Source: DATBAX01 sp963723765 (GTDB lineage Bacteria; Acidobacteriota; Terriglobia; Terriglobales; Acidobacteriaceae). Taken from it: a stretch of DNA of 64,000 nucleotides. The notes beneath the pieces are model-generated. The model did no database searches, was not told the origin of the DNA, and saw nothing but the letters and a program-made list of their open reading frames with translations. Positions 18,942 to 28,133 of this stretch are shown piece by piece; position 1 is the first letter of the stretch, and the number at the start of each line of letters is the position of its first letter. Location: NCBI GenBank assembly GCA_963723765.1, contig CAVRSD010000005.1, positions 434,001-498,000 on the forward strand, read 5' to 3'. The translations under genes were made by a program, and so were the position numbers.

Positions 18942-19139
18942 CGTCGTTGGTCGTTGGTCGTTCGTCGTTGGCCAACACCTTGCCCGAAAGTCCCGATTTC
19001 GGTGGAGCTGCGCTTACAGTGCAGCGTTAAAGCTCTGCCTTGAAATCGCGCTTTCCGCGCGGACGGACAGCCGAGGCGGCTGTCCCTACGTGATCCGTGA
19101 TGGGTTCTGGCCAACGACCAACGACGAATGACCAACGAC
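18942..19139. repeat. Spacer element bounded by CGTTGGTCGTTGG inverted arms, with an inner GACAGCC palindrome
   Basis: The left arm (18942-18978, repeats of CGTTGGT) is mirrored by the right arm (19107-19139, repeats of ACCAACG). Between them lies the 19-nt palindrome GACAGCCGAGGCGGCTGTC (19066-19084), which recurs at 30916-30934. The element occupies nearly the whole gap between nadA and the DUF2203 gene. Related GTCGT/CGTTC-rich text occurs near 4060 and 30570. Confidence 0.7.
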
Positions 19140-19144
19140 TGCTT

Positions 19145-20257
19145 CTAGGCAATCTCCAGCATCCGATCCAGCGCCACCCGCGCCCACTGCTTCACGTCGT
19201 CTTTCACTTTGATCTGATTGACCACGTTGCCGTCCACCAGATTCTCCAGCACCCAGCACAAATGCTGCGGCGAGATGCGATACATGGTCGTGCACAGGCA
19301 GCCGGAATCGTTTAGCGTGATCACTTTCTTGCCTTCCGCTGCAAACTCCTTGCCCATGCGGTTCACCAGATGAATCTCCGTGCCCACGGCAAACATTGTT
19401 CCCGATGGCGCCTGGCGAATCATCTTCAGCAGGCCTTCCGTCGAGCCAATGCCATCGGCCTTCTGGCAAACTTCCCAGCGGCATTCAGGATGCACAATCA
19501 CGCGAATCCCGGGATACTTGGCGCGAACATTGTCCACATGCTCCGGCAGAAACCGCTGATGCACTGAGCAGTGTCCCTTCCACAAAATCACTTTAGCCGC
19601 CCGTAGTCTTTCCGGAGTCAGACCGCCGTTGATCAGATACGGATCCCACACCACCATCTCATTCAGCGGGATCCCCATGGCATAACCTGTATTGCGGCCC
19701 AGGTGTTGATCAGGAAGAAAAAGAAGTTTAGGAGTTTTCGCAAAGCCCCACTTGAAAGCCCCCGGCGCGTTCGACGACGTACAAACCACGCCTTCACGTT
19801 CTCCGCAGAAAGCTTTGATCGCGGCCGTGGAATTCATATACGTGATCGGCGTGATGCCGTCGCCGGCATCGTTGGTCAGGCCAGCGGCGACCAGTTGTTC
19901 CCAGCAATTTTCCACCTGGGTGATCTCGGCCATGTCGGCCATGGAACATCCGGCGTTGAGGTCGGGCAGAATCGTGACCTGTCCCGGATGACTCAGCACA
20001 TCGGCGCTCTCGGCCATGAAATGCACGCCGCAGAACACAATGTATTTGCCGCCGGCATGGGCCGCTTCCTGCGCCAGCCGGTAGGAGTCGCCGCGATAGT
20101 CGGCAAAGCGAATCACTTCATCGCGCTGATAGTGGTGCCCCAGGATGACGCACTCCCGCCCCAAAACCTCGCGGGCAGCGGCAATGCGCTCGTCCATGGT
20201 GTTGTCCGGCAGGACGAGATAGTTTTCCAGACTGCAAACTGATGTAGCCGTAGCCAT
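19145..20257 (-). CDS. nadA: Quinolinate synthase
   Basis: The 370-residue protein condenses iminoaspartate with dihydroxyacetone phosphate to quinolinate, a step of NAD synthesis. Visible motifs are ILGHHYQRDEV (38-48), NAGCSMADMA (101-110), WKGHCSVHQRF (226-236), HPECRWEVC (256-264) and NDSGCLCTTM (316-325). Cys104, Cys230 and Cys320 are the likely 4Fe-4S ligands by position in the family. Length is typical. nadB and nadC are not in the window. The upstream 410 bp carries no other gene. Confidence 0.95.
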   Translation of the reverse strand: MATATSVCSLENYLVLPDNTMDERIAAAREVLGRECVILGHHYQRDEVIRFADYRGDSYRLAQEAAHAGGKYIVFCGVHFMAESADVLSHPGQVTILPDLNAGCSMADMAEITQVENCWEQLVAAGLTNDAGDGITPITYMNSTAAIKAFCGEREGVVCTSSNAPGAFKWGFAKTPKLLFLPDQHLGRNTGYAMGIPLNEMVVWDPYLINGGLTPERLRAAKVILWKGHCSVHQRFLPEHVDNVRAKYPGIRVIVHPECRWEVCQKADGIGSTEGLLKMIRQAPSGTMFAVGTEIHLVNRMGKEFAAEGKKVITLNDSGCLCTTMYRISPQHLCWVLENLVDGNVVNQIKVKDDVKQWARVALDRMLEIA

Positions 20258-20669
20258 AATTTTTTCACGCTTTCAGCTCCAGAGCGCGGGCGACCTTCTA
20301 CTGCTTAGGTCACTCGAACTGGAACGGGGATGTTGAAAGCCTCGCAGCGGCTCCAGCCGATTCACTACGCCGTTTTCGATCTTCCGAAAACCGCGCCCAA
20401 CCGGCGGGGTTGTTGAAGCCACTTACCTCTTACAACTAATTGGATGCCCAGCCCAGCAGAAAGAGTCGCCTTTTTTCGCGACCCACGTAACCCCTGCCAG
20501 TAACCGGATATCCAGTGACATTGTGCACTGTTATCAGTGCGAATTGCAACTCTTGCGTGGCGCGGACACTCCTGTCCGCGGCTTTTGACCTTGATCTTGC
20601 TTTTGACTTTGATTTCCCGGCGATATCGGCAGTTGACTTGGCTGAACGCTGATAGCGGACAGCTAAGAG
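20258..20669. other. Intergenic region upstream of nadA
   Basis: About 410 bp with no convincing gene. It contains the hairpin CGCGGACA-CTCC-TGTCCGCG at 20561-20580 and low-complexity TTTTGACTTTGA-like text around 20585-20640. The first 100 bp upstream of nadA probably holds its promoter, but no clear consensus was found. Confidence 0.4.
20561..20580. repeat. 20-nt hairpin, CGCGGACA / TGTCCGCG
   Basis: Perfect 8-bp arms with a CTCC loop, lying between the divergently read ends of nadA upstream sequence and the DUF1906 stop. I read it as one of the small palindrome families that sit in spacers here. Confidence 0.6.
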
Positions 20670-21515
20670 CTATCTTCCCCCCGACGGGTCCGCGCTCGCC
20701 GCCGCATTCACATCCACATCAAACCGCAGTTTGCGATTCGCCACCGGCGCATAGCAACTTCCGTCAGGATGATAGTTCTTCGGACATCCCGCCGACACCT
20801 CGCGTCTCTCCGGCGACTGGGCAAACTGCCAAACCTCGGCGAACGATATCCCACTGTCCGCAGGACTCGGCGATCGTTTCGGAAACGCGCACCCCGGCGA
20901 AGGCGGACACGCATCATTCGTCACCCAATACGTGATCTTCCTGCCGCCTGCATTCTTACGAATGTCTTCCGCCGTCACCACGCCGCCGTCATCGAGAGCC
21001 ACCATGCCGGAGCAATAAATTCCTGTCCCAAATCCCGCCGCCGTCACTCCATCCACCCAGGCATAGATGTAAGCTTTTTGCGCGGGCAGCATGCGTCCAC
21101 CTTGCTCCTGATCCAGAAAGATAATCGTTCCCGTCGGGAAACCTTCGCGCTTCGCCGCAGCCACGGCAGCCAGCGCATCGGATTTTCCCATCACGTTCGC
21201 GTGTGCAACGGTTCTTAATTCTTTAAATAACCTTCCATTGAACAGAACCAAAAAACCGAAGCCCGCGGATTCGACGGCAGCGCGGTGGCCGATCCAACTA
21301 TTGGTTTTCTCACCGGGAGGAGGATTGAGCCAATAACCCGTATAGGAAAAAGTCTGCCGCAGCGCTTTCAGATTCGCGTCGCCGGGATAATCGTTGCGGT
21401 CGAAACCGAGATAGGAAGCAGTGCTGGGGATGGGAGCAGATTGTGCTTCTGCGCTCCCGGGGAGAAACGCCGCAAACATCGCCACCGCAGCCAGCATTGC
21501 AGCGAATCGCGTCAC
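20670..21515 (-). CDS. Secreted DUF1906 (glycoside-hydrolase-like, Rv2525c type) protein
   Basis: From the GTG at 21515 the protein has 281 residues with a clear signal peptide (VTRFAAMLAAVAMFAAFLPGSAEA). The domain starts YLGFDRNDYPG, and TIIFLDQEQGG marks the beta strand carrying acidic residues equivalent to GH25-like folds. FGTGIYCSGM follows. The family is thought to act on peptidoglycan or other glycans; activity is unproven. The frame stays open further up (ATG at 21572), but that ATG sits in a palindromic spacer repeat, so the GTG, which follows GGAATT, is preferred. Confidence 0.7.
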   Translation of the reverse strand: MTRFAAMLAAVAMFAAFLPGSAEAQSAPIPSTASYLGFDRNDYPGDANLKALRQTFSYTGYWLNPPPGEKTNSWIGHRAAVESAGFGFLVLFNGRLFKELRTVAHANVMGKSDALAAVAAAKREGFPTGTIIFLDQEQGGRMLPAQKAYIYAWVDGVTAAGFGTGIYCSGMVALDDGGVVTAEDIRKNAGGRKITYWVTNDACPPSPGCAFPKRSPSPADSGISFAEVWQFAQSPERREVSAGCPKNYHPDGSCYAPVANRKLRFDVDVNAAASADPSGGR

Positions 21516-21714
21516 AATTCCAATGTTACAGCAATTCTCAACGGCTGAAGTCTGAGGCTTCCTAGACTTCATCGGCCCGACTGAAGTCGGCCCTTCCCGG
21601 TCGCTAATTCCCGGCAGGCACGCACCTTGGAAATCTGCGAGAAATGCAGAACGAAACGAGAAGGATGGACCGATAACAGAGACTAAATAGCTTAAAATAT
21701 GCCAGGAGGTATTC

Positions 21715-22422
21715 ATGTCCGTCACCCAGACGCTTTCATCCGCCCGGGAGCTTGCCGCCACCAATACTGCTCAGTTTCCTAACGAGAGTGCGGCATATCG
21801 CACGGCACGAAATACGCTTCTCGTGGAAGAAATCGAATTGCGCCGCCACATCGAGCGCGTGGCGGCCCAGCGACGCGCGCTACCCCAAGGTGGGGCGGTC
21901 CTACGCGACTTCGAACTAGTCTCCGAAGCTGGTCCTATTCGCCTGGCAAGCCTGTTCGGCAACAAAGACACGCTAATGGTTTACAGCATGATGTACGGTC
22001 CACAGCGCAAAGCGCCGTGTCCGGTGTGCACTTCGTTTTTGAACTCCTGGAACGGCACGGCTATCAATCTCCGCGAGCGTTGCGCAATCGCCGTTACGGC
22101 GCGCTCGCCCATCGAGCGACTGGTGGAATTCAAGAAACAGCGGGGCTTTCTGAACCTTCCATTTGCCTCCGACGTGTCGGGCGATTACACACACACGTAC
22201 GTCAGTCCCAGCGATGGCGACGTGCCAGGCTTCACTGTTTTTACCCGGCGGAACGGAACGATTTACCACTTCTACAGTGGTGAAATGAGCGGAGCGATGG
22301 CTGATCCCGGACAGGATCCGCGGGGTGCCCCGGACATGGACCCTCTTTGGCTGATGTTGGATCTGACGCCGGAAGGCCGAGGCACCGATTGGTACCCGAA
22401 GCTCGAGTACGATCACAAATAG
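21715..22422 (+). CDS. DUF899 (thioredoxin-like) family protein
   Basis: The 235-residue cytoplasmic protein follows a perfect AGGAGGT five bases before the ATG. It has the DUF899 features LRDFELVSEAGPIRLASLF (about 63-81), MYGPQRKAPCPVCTSFL with a CPVC pair in the thioredoxin-like position (about 92-108), and DVSGDYTHTYVS near residue 155. A redox or peroxiredoxin-like role is often supposed but not shown. Its neighbours give no pathway context. Confidence 0.85.
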   Translation: MSVTQTLSSARELAATNTAQFPNESAAYRTARNTLLVEEIELRRHIERVAAQRRALPQGGAVLRDFELVSEAGPIRLASLFGNKDTLMVYSMMYGPQRKAPCPVCTSFLNSWNGTAINLRERCAIAVTARSPIERLVEFKKQRGFLNLPFASDVSGDYTHTYVSPSDGDVPGFTVFTRRNGTIYHFYSGEMSGAMADPGQDPRGAPDMDPLWLMLDLTPEGRGTDWYPKLEYDHK

Positions 22423-22471
22423 CTGGGACTTCGTTTAGGCGATCGTCTTGGATAGCCACGACGTGTGGATC

Positions 22472-22555
22472 ACCGTGGAAGAGCGGCGCTTCCAGCGCCG
22501 TGTAAATCGTTCTAATCTCGCAACGCGGGCCTGAAAGGCCCGCTCTTCCACGGTA
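22472..22555. repeat. Interspersed repeat, ACCGTGGAAGAGCGG family
   Basis: Outer arms ACCGTGGAAGAGCGG and CGCTCTTCCACGGT enclose two small hairpins, GGCGCTTCCAGCGCC and GGGCCTGAAAGGCCC. A close copy with the same layout is at 29256-29335. The nested structure could fold into a cruciform or a branched RNA. Confidence 0.85.
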
Positions 22556-22692
22556 AGGCCTACCCCTACCACGTCCATTCGCACCATCGTCGGCGGCAGC
22601 CACGCGCGATTTCTTATGCCTTTGCGTACTCGGCGCGCTCGGCGGTGCAATGCCTTAGCTGAAAGCTGACGGCTGAGAGCTGACAGCTAGTG

Positions 22693-23836
22693 TCATCCTC
22701 CGATATGCACCATCGTCCGCGATGCCGGCACGAAGTCCGGCTCGCCAATATGATGCCGCTCTTCTTTCTTCTGAACCACACCCCGAATGAATTCCGCCAG
22801 CTCTTCGTCGGACGCACCGCGCTGCATCTGCCCATGCAGGTCATGGTCCCAGACAGAAAATAAGCAGGTCCGAATCTTGCCGTCGGAGGTAATCCGGATC
22901 CGGCTGCAATGTCCGCAGAAGGGATGCGACACCGGCGCAATAATCCCAATCTCTCCAACGCCATCTTCGAAACGATACCGCCGGGCTGTTTCTGAACGAG
23001 CGTGAGGGATTTCGACCAGCGGCCGGTATTCCGCCATTCGCTTCACGATCTCATCCAGCGTGACCACGGTATCGGGCGCCCAGGTGCGTCCTTCTTCCAG
23101 CGGCATGAATTCGATAAAGCGCACCACCACGCCTTCCTCGCGCGCGAACATGCCAAAAGGAATGATTTGATCTTCATTGAAACCGCGCATCAGCACGCAA
23201 TTCACTTTCACCGGCCACAAACCCAGCGCGCCGGGACGCACGGATTCCCGCCAGCACATTGTCATATCCGTTGGGCACGCGGGTGATGCGGGCAAAGCGG
23301 TCGGGATCGACCGCGTCCATGCTGACGGTCACGCGGTTCAGCCCCGCATCCTTGAGCGATTGGGCCATGTCAGCGAGAAGATGACCGTTGGTGGTGAGGG
23401 CGATGTCGAGAGGTTCGTCGAAATTAGAATCGCAACTGCGCTCGCCTAATTCAGTGTTGCCCGTGTTTGGTTTAGGGGTGCTGCTGTTCGCTTCGGAGTT
23501 GCCGTTGTTAGGTTTGTAAAAGGGCACGGCTTCAGCCGTGCCGTTAGGCTTCGTAAGAATCCCGGGCTTTAGCCCGTGAGGCCGCAGCTTCGATAACTCC
23601 CGGACAAATTCGACTACGCCGCCGCGCAGCAACGGCTCGCCGCCGGTAATGCGAATCTTCTTGATCCCCAACCCGACCAGCACCCGCGCCATCCGCAAAT
23701 AATCCGCAAAAGGCAGGTCTCCATACAGCGCGCCTTCATTCCCCGTCCGGCAATAGACACACTTGTAGTTGCACCGGTCCGTAATCGAAATCCGGAGATC
23801 GGTGATGGGACGCCCGAATTTGTCGGAAAGCAGCAT
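22693..23836 (-). pseudogene. moaA: GTP 3',8-cyclase MoaA, with a one-base frameshift and an in-frame repeat insertion
   Basis: Molybdenum-cofactor step one. The N-terminal frame (ATG 23836) carries the radical SAM motif CNYKCVYC (Cys22, 26, 29) and GGEPLL (65-70). The C-terminal frame has MRGFNEDQI, the second-cluster motif CGHCSRIRITSDGKIRTC and the terminal GG tail needed for activity. The frames overlap near 23212-23218. Treating one G of the minus-strand TGTGGCC as extra joins AGFV to PVKVNCVLMRGFN and gives about 380 residues. Of these, about 55 (residues 86-141, 23414-23581) are an insertion rich in Asn, Pro, Gly and Lys encoded by palindromic repeat DNA; without it the length is normal. 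No other moa genes are adjacent. Confidence 0.85.
23523..23576. repeat. Palindromic repeats inside moaA
   Basis: Two hairpins lie in the moaA coding region: GGCACGGC-TTCA-GCCGTGCC (23523-23542) and CGGGCT-TT-AGCCCG (23563-23576). The adjacent stretch 23440-23520 carries two diverged tandem copies of a GTTGCC/GTTTAGGTTT-like unit. Together they encode the extra residues of MoaA. Confidence 0.8.
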
Positions 23837-24032
23837 TCAGCACTTTTTGCAACAAGAGTTTCCCGGACGAGGCGCGGAAGCCACCGGACACTACTTGGAT
23901 GGTACATGTTTGGAGACTAATTCGCGGAATTGATCCGCTTCGCACCGACGCGAATCCAAGCAGCTGGACTCTTCAAGCAGTGCAGTTTTCGCGCCTCAAT
24001 GAAATCCTTCTGGGTAAAGCGATAGGAAATTT

Positions 24033-24842
24033 TCATTTCGGCTTCGAGTCCGGAGCCGCCAGCGCCTTCGCAATCGCCGCTTCCGCCAGCGGCGCCATGA
24101 TCTTGAATCCCGCCGCATTCGGATGCAATCCATCATCCGCCAGCTCTTTTTTCAGCATGCCCTTGTCGTCCACCAGCGCACTGAAGTAGTCGAGGTAAAC
24201 CAGGCCATTCGCCGCGCAATAATCTTTCAGCCACTTGTTCAGTTCCAGAATTCGTTCCGGTCGGACGCTGGGCATAAAAAGTCCTTTGATCTCTCGGTGT
24301 AGTTGTATACCGGCAGGACCGAAGCAAACACCACGCGAATGCCGTGCAACCGCGCCAGTTCCGCCAGGGTGGAATAGTTGGCCTCGATGTCTTCGCTCAA
24401 CATCGGCCCGGTGTTGCCGGCAATGTCGTTGGTCCCCGCCAGAATGACCACTACTTTGGGATGCAGGTCAATCACATCCTGACGGAAGCGCACCAGCATC
24501 TGCGGCGTGGTCTGTCCGCCGATGCCGCGATTGACGTAGGGCTTGTCGGGAAAATATTGGTCGAGCTGCCAGATGTCAGTGATCGAGTCGCCAAAGAAAA
24601 CGACGCGGTCCGCCGGCAAGGGCATGGCTCGCAGGCTGCCATTGTCGCCGCGATTGCGGTTCAATTGCCCATAGTCGTTAAAGTAGATGGCAATCCGCGA
24701 GGCCCGGTACTGGTCGAGACCCGCGAAGCCGGTAGATGGGATGGGCGGCGGCGGCGCTGCAGGCGTCTGGGCCAAGTGCAGAAAAAGCGAACAGCACAAC
24801 GGATGCAAACTGCGCGGCGCGGTGAAAGGATTTCGTGGCCAT
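24033..24842 (-). pseudogene. Secreted SGNH/GDSL hydrolase broken by two one-base frameshifts
   Basis: Three frames assemble into one esterase-like protein of about 269 residues. From ATG 24842 (GAGGA upstream) runs a signal peptide (FHRAAQFASVVLFAFSALA) that joins QTPAAPPPPIP if one base of the minus-strand TTGGCCC near 24772 is extra. The main frame has block I VFFGDSITD, block II GIGGQTTP and block III AGTNDIAGN. A missing T in the T5 run near 24276-24280 then moves to the frame with block V DGLHPNAAGF, which supplies the catalytic Asp and His. All four SGNH blocks are thus present but not in one frame. Substrate unknown; acetylated glycans or lipids are usual. Confidence 0.75.
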
Positions 24843-24904
24843 AGATGTCCTCAGGGAGAAAGCATACCGCAGTGCGAGAACCGCAGCAAAAGGCTCACAA
24901 CCCT

Positions 24905-24985
24905 AACCATTGTCATTCCGAGCCGTTCGGAGGCGAAGCCGAGGACGAGCGAGGAATCTGCGGTTTGCTTCGGGCTGAGACGCAT
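24905..24985. repeat. Degenerate interspersed repeat, TGTCATTCCGAG family
   Basis: TGTCATTCCGAG is followed by CGAGGAATCTGCGG. This is the typical layout of the same spacer family as 16202-16324, in a diverged, single-arm form, located between the GDSL and ETF-QO genes. Confidence 0.5.
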
Positions 24986-25080
24986 TAGCTTTCCCCTTCC
25001 GGAAACCCTGCCCTAACTATTTATTCCGGATGGCACTTTGCACAGGTGTTCCCCGGGGAACATATCTCGGTTTTGCAGGA

Positions 25081-26752
25081 TCACATCCCGTCATAATTCG
25101 GCCCGCCGCCGCCCTCGGGAGGCACCCAGGTGATGATCTGGTACGGGTCGGCGATGTCGCAGGTCTTGCAGTGCACACAGTTCGCAGCGTTCAGGCTGAT
25201 GCGCTTGCCGTTGGGCTGCGTCGAGTCTTCGACCATTTCATAAACATTGGCGGGACAAAAATTCTGGCAGGGGTTGCCAAACTCTTTCACGCAGCGCGTG
25301 TTGCAGACGTTGGTGTCGTGGATGATGAGATGCGACGGCTGGTCCTCTTCATGCTTGGTACCTGAGTGATAGAGGTCAGTAAGCTTGTCGAAGGTGAGCT
25401 TGCCATCGCCTTTGGCTGGGCCAATAATTTGCGCCTCGTGTCCGCCATTCGGATCGAGATAGCGTAGCTTCTCATAGCGTTCATAGCCAGGCGTGTTGCG
25501 ATAGCGGGCGTGGAGGCCGCGTCCGCCGGTGACTTCTTGCAGGCCGGCGTGGAACATTCCGGCCAGCATGCCGTGCTCGAATCCCTGATGGAAGTTGCGG
25601 ACCTTCCAGAGTTCGTCTTTGATCCAGCTATTCTCCACGCGCTTCTGATACTGACTGAGCGTGGCGGCGGAGGCGTCGTCTTTCTGGAGAGCTTCGAAAG
25701 CAGTTTCGGCGGCGAGCATGCCGCTCTTGATGGCGAGATGAATGCCTTTCAATCGCGCCGAGTTGAGGAAGCCGGCAGAGTCTCCGAGGATCATCCAGCC
25801 GTCGCCCGCGAGTGGCGGAAGCGCCCACCAGCCGCCGTAAGGCAGCGACTTCGCGCCGTAGCGAATCATCTTACCGCCGTCGAGAAGGCCGCTGACGAAG
25901 GGATGCTTCTTGAATTCCTGGAGCACATGCTGCGGGATCAATGCGCGGGTCGGGATAGTCGAGGCCGGTGACGAAGCCGAGCGAGACGACGTTGTCCTTG
26001 CCGCCGTAAATCCAGGCGCCGCCATATTCTTTCGTAGTGAGCGGCCAGCCCATGGTGTAGATCACTTCGCCGGCGGCGATGCGTCCAGAGGGAACTTCCC
26101 AGAGTTCTTTTACGCCGACGCCATAGGTTTGTGGGTTGGAATTTTTGGTGAGATCGAATTTTGTGATGAGCTGCTTGGTTAACGACCCGCGCGTGCCTTC
26201 GGCGAGGATCACAACTTTGGCGTTGAGATCGTATCCGGGTTCGAAATTCGACTTGGGCTGATTGTTCTTGTCCACACCCTTGTCGTCGGTGCGGACGCCG
26301 GTGACGCGGTTGCCGTCGAACAAGAGCTCCGACCCGGCGAATCCGGTGAAGATGGTGATCCCGGTCTCTTCGACTTTACTTCCCAGCCATTTCACGAAAC
26401 GATTCAGTGAGATGACATAGTTGCCGTGATCGCGCAACGGCGGCGGGGTGATGGGGAACTTGAATTTATTTTTCTTCGTCAGAAAGTAGACGGCTTCTTC
26501 GCCGACTTCAGCTTCGATGGGCGCTTCTTTTTCAAATCCCGGAAGCAACTCGCGCATGGATCGCGGATCAAGCAACGCACCGGAGAGGCAGTGCTGGCCA
26601 ACTTCGCGCGCTTTTTCTAAAACATAAATATTTTCCTTGCTGAGCTGTACGGCGGGATTCTTGGCATTGTGATCATCAATAAGTTGCGCGAGGCGCAGTG
26701 CACACGCCATGCCGGCAGGACCACCGCCGACGATGACGACATCGGCGGGCAT
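25081..26752 (-). pseudogene. Electron transfer flavoprotein-ubiquinone oxidoreductase, one-base frameshift
   Basis: The N-terminal frame (ATG 26752) opens with the FAD fingerprint VVIVGGGPAGMACALRLA and runs to FVTGLDYPDP. The C-terminal frame continues with QHVLQEFKKHPF and GWMILGDSAGFLN. It ends in the 4Fe-4S ferredoxin-like domain, with Cys in NCVHCKTCDIADP and CNTRC...CQNFCPANVYEM. Treating one C of CCC at 25934-25936 as extra joins RIDP to QHVLQ and gives about 556 residues, the normal family size. The enzyme passes electrons from ETF to quinone in the inner membrane. It is encoded downstream of etfB-etfA on the same strand, with a toxin-antitoxin pair and one hypothetical gene between. 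The conserved sequence on both sides of the break argues for a recent mutation or a sequence error. Confidence 0.85.
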
Positions 26753-26861
26753 CTGACGGGCCGCTCTACCTCGCGATGGGTTTACGAAAAACTAGCATTC
26801 AGCATTCAGCCTGAAAATCTTTTTTGCCACGGATCTACGCGAATGAGTAACGAGCTTCAGG

Positions 26862-27335
26862 CTATTCCTTAACAATCGAAAACACTTTTGATCTCGCAGT
26901 CTTCCGTTCCTTTGTTGAGTCGTTACACACGTTATTACGTTCGCCAATCCAGTAGTACAGCACGAGCCGCATCTGGCCTGTGTCATTCAGACGGAATGGG
27001 AACTCGTTTGACGCTCCGGCATCCAACGCGATCGGGCGTCGCGAACTTCCGACGTCTGGTCCATTCATCAATGTGCTCCACCTATCACCGATCTTTGATT
27101 CCACATGAAACGGCGTAGGAGTGCTATCGATAGTTCCATTGTGCGGCGACCACTGTCCGAACTCTACGCAATAACTGACGGGAAGGCTGCTCTTGTTTGT
27201 CACCCTTGCCTCAATCGAACCTTCTTGCTTGAAAACGCTCGCGGGCACGCTGACTTCCACTTGAGCTACTGCAATGGCAGCCGGCAGTATAACGAGTGAA
27301 ATTGCAATTACCGTTCGATGAAGCAAGTAATCCAT
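26862..27335 (-). CDS. Secreted protein of unknown function
   Basis: The 157-residue protein has a signal peptide (VIAISLVILPAAIAVA followed by Q). The mature part looks like an all-beta domain (EARVTNKSSLPVSYCVEFG, FRLNDTGQMRLVLYYWIGE) with two Cys. I do not recognise the family. An immunoglobulin-like or intracellular-protease-inhibitor-like fold is possible from the strand pattern. It lies between ETF-QO and the PIN toxin gene on the same strand. Confidence 0.6.
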   Translation of the reverse strand: MDYLLHRTVIAISLVILPAAIAVAQVEVSVPASVFKQEGSIEARVTNKSSLPVSYCVEFGQWSPHNGTIDSTPTPFHVESKIGDRWSTLMNGPDVGSSRRPIALDAGASNEFPFRLNDTGQMRLVLYYWIGERNNVCNDSTKERKTARSKVFSIVKE

Positions 27336-27373
27336 AGAGCGATTAGCATCCCACTTTCGCTTTCATTACTTTT

Positions 27374-27760
27374 TCAACGGTTGGCAAGGCTCGTTATCTC
27401 GCCAAGACCCAGCAGCCTCTTGTCAGCAGTTACCAGAGTCAACTTCAGCACTTTGGCGGTTGCGGCTAGAAAGCGGTCCGCCGGGTCGGCATGCGGCAAG
27501 GACAGAGTAAAACCAGTGCGAACAATTTCCTGGGTGAGTGGCGCTTCTCGCAGTTGCTCGGCGGCGCGCTCGACCCATGCCAAAGGATCTTCCACGCGAA
27601 TACGGCCCTTCTGCATGAGGGCCAACGCTTCCCAAACACTAATCGGAGATAGCCAAAGCTGATTGCTGCTCGTCGATAGCTCTTCTGCCGCATGCTTTCC
27701 GATGCGCTTGGGATCCAACTTGCTCCAAATCCAGATATGCGTATCGAGCAGCAGATTCAA
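27374..27760 (-). CDS. PIN-domain toxin of a type II toxin-antitoxin system
   Basis: The 128-residue PIN nuclease has the acidic residues of the active site at Asp6 (LLLDTHIW), Glu44 (SVWEAL), Asp95 (ADPADRFLAATA) and Asp113 (VTADKRLL). VapC-like toxins cut tRNA or rRNA when freed from their antitoxin. Its start overlaps the stop of the Phd-type antitoxin gene by 4 bp (ATGA), the usual coupled arrangement. Length and motif order are normal, so it appears intact. Confidence 0.88.
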   Translation of the reverse strand: MNLLLDTHIWIWSKLDPKRIGKHAAEELSTSSNQLWLSPISVWEALALMQKGRIRVEDPLAWVERAAEQLREAPLTQEIVRTGFTLSLPHADPADRFLAATAKVLKLTLVTADKRLLGLGEITSLANR

Positions 27761-27996
27761 TCGCGGTAAGCCTCAAAGTCTTCCAGATCGATGACAGGAG
27801 AAACGATGTCTCCGACAATTTCAGCGGTGCCGATCATGTCGCCCAAGAACTTTCGCTTGCGATCGGGGCCAGCCGGTATGACCTCGGCGACCGGACGGCC
27901 GTGACGAGTGATGCGCAGCGGTTGGCGCGTCTTGTGAACCTGCTCAATCAGCCCTAAGCACTTGGCCTTGAATTCGGAAATGGAAATATCGGTCAT
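27757..27996 (-). CDS. Phd/YefM-type antitoxin
   Basis: The 79-residue protein begins MTDISISEFKAKCLGLIEQV and has the Phd/YefM fold signature (TRQPLRITRHGRPVAEVIP, about residues 22-40), which dimerises and binds the operator. The acidic C-terminal half would wrap the toxin. The frame extends upstream, but the ATG at 27996 (or 28002) starts the conserved part. The -10 hexamer ends only about 7 nt before this ATG, so the mRNA may be leaderless. The pair is likely autoregulated. Confidence 0.85.
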   Translation of the reverse strand: MTDISISEFKAKCLGLIEQVHKTRQPLRITRHGRPVAEVIPAGPDRKRKFLGDMIGTAEIVGDIVSPVIDLEDFEAYRD

Positions 27997-28003
27997 GGCC
28001 ATT

Positions 28004-28032
28004 ATTTTAACTATAGTCCTAATTAAGGTCAA
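28004..28032 (-). promoter_or_regulatory. Promoter of the toxin-antitoxin operon
   Basis: The minus strand carries TTGACC (28032-28027), a 17-bp spacer and TAAAAT (28009-28004). Both hexamers are close to consensus and the spacing is ideal. Start of transcription would fall at about 27995-27999, essentially on the antitoxin start codon. The AT-rich spacer may hold the antitoxin operator. Confidence 0.7.
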
Positions 28033-28133
28033 TAGCCTCGAAACCGACGTTGGGACTGCCGCAATCCTGCGATCAGACTTCCCACTCAAGCCAAAATTGG
28101 GCTTGAATGGGCCACCAGCGGTCTGCTGATCCG

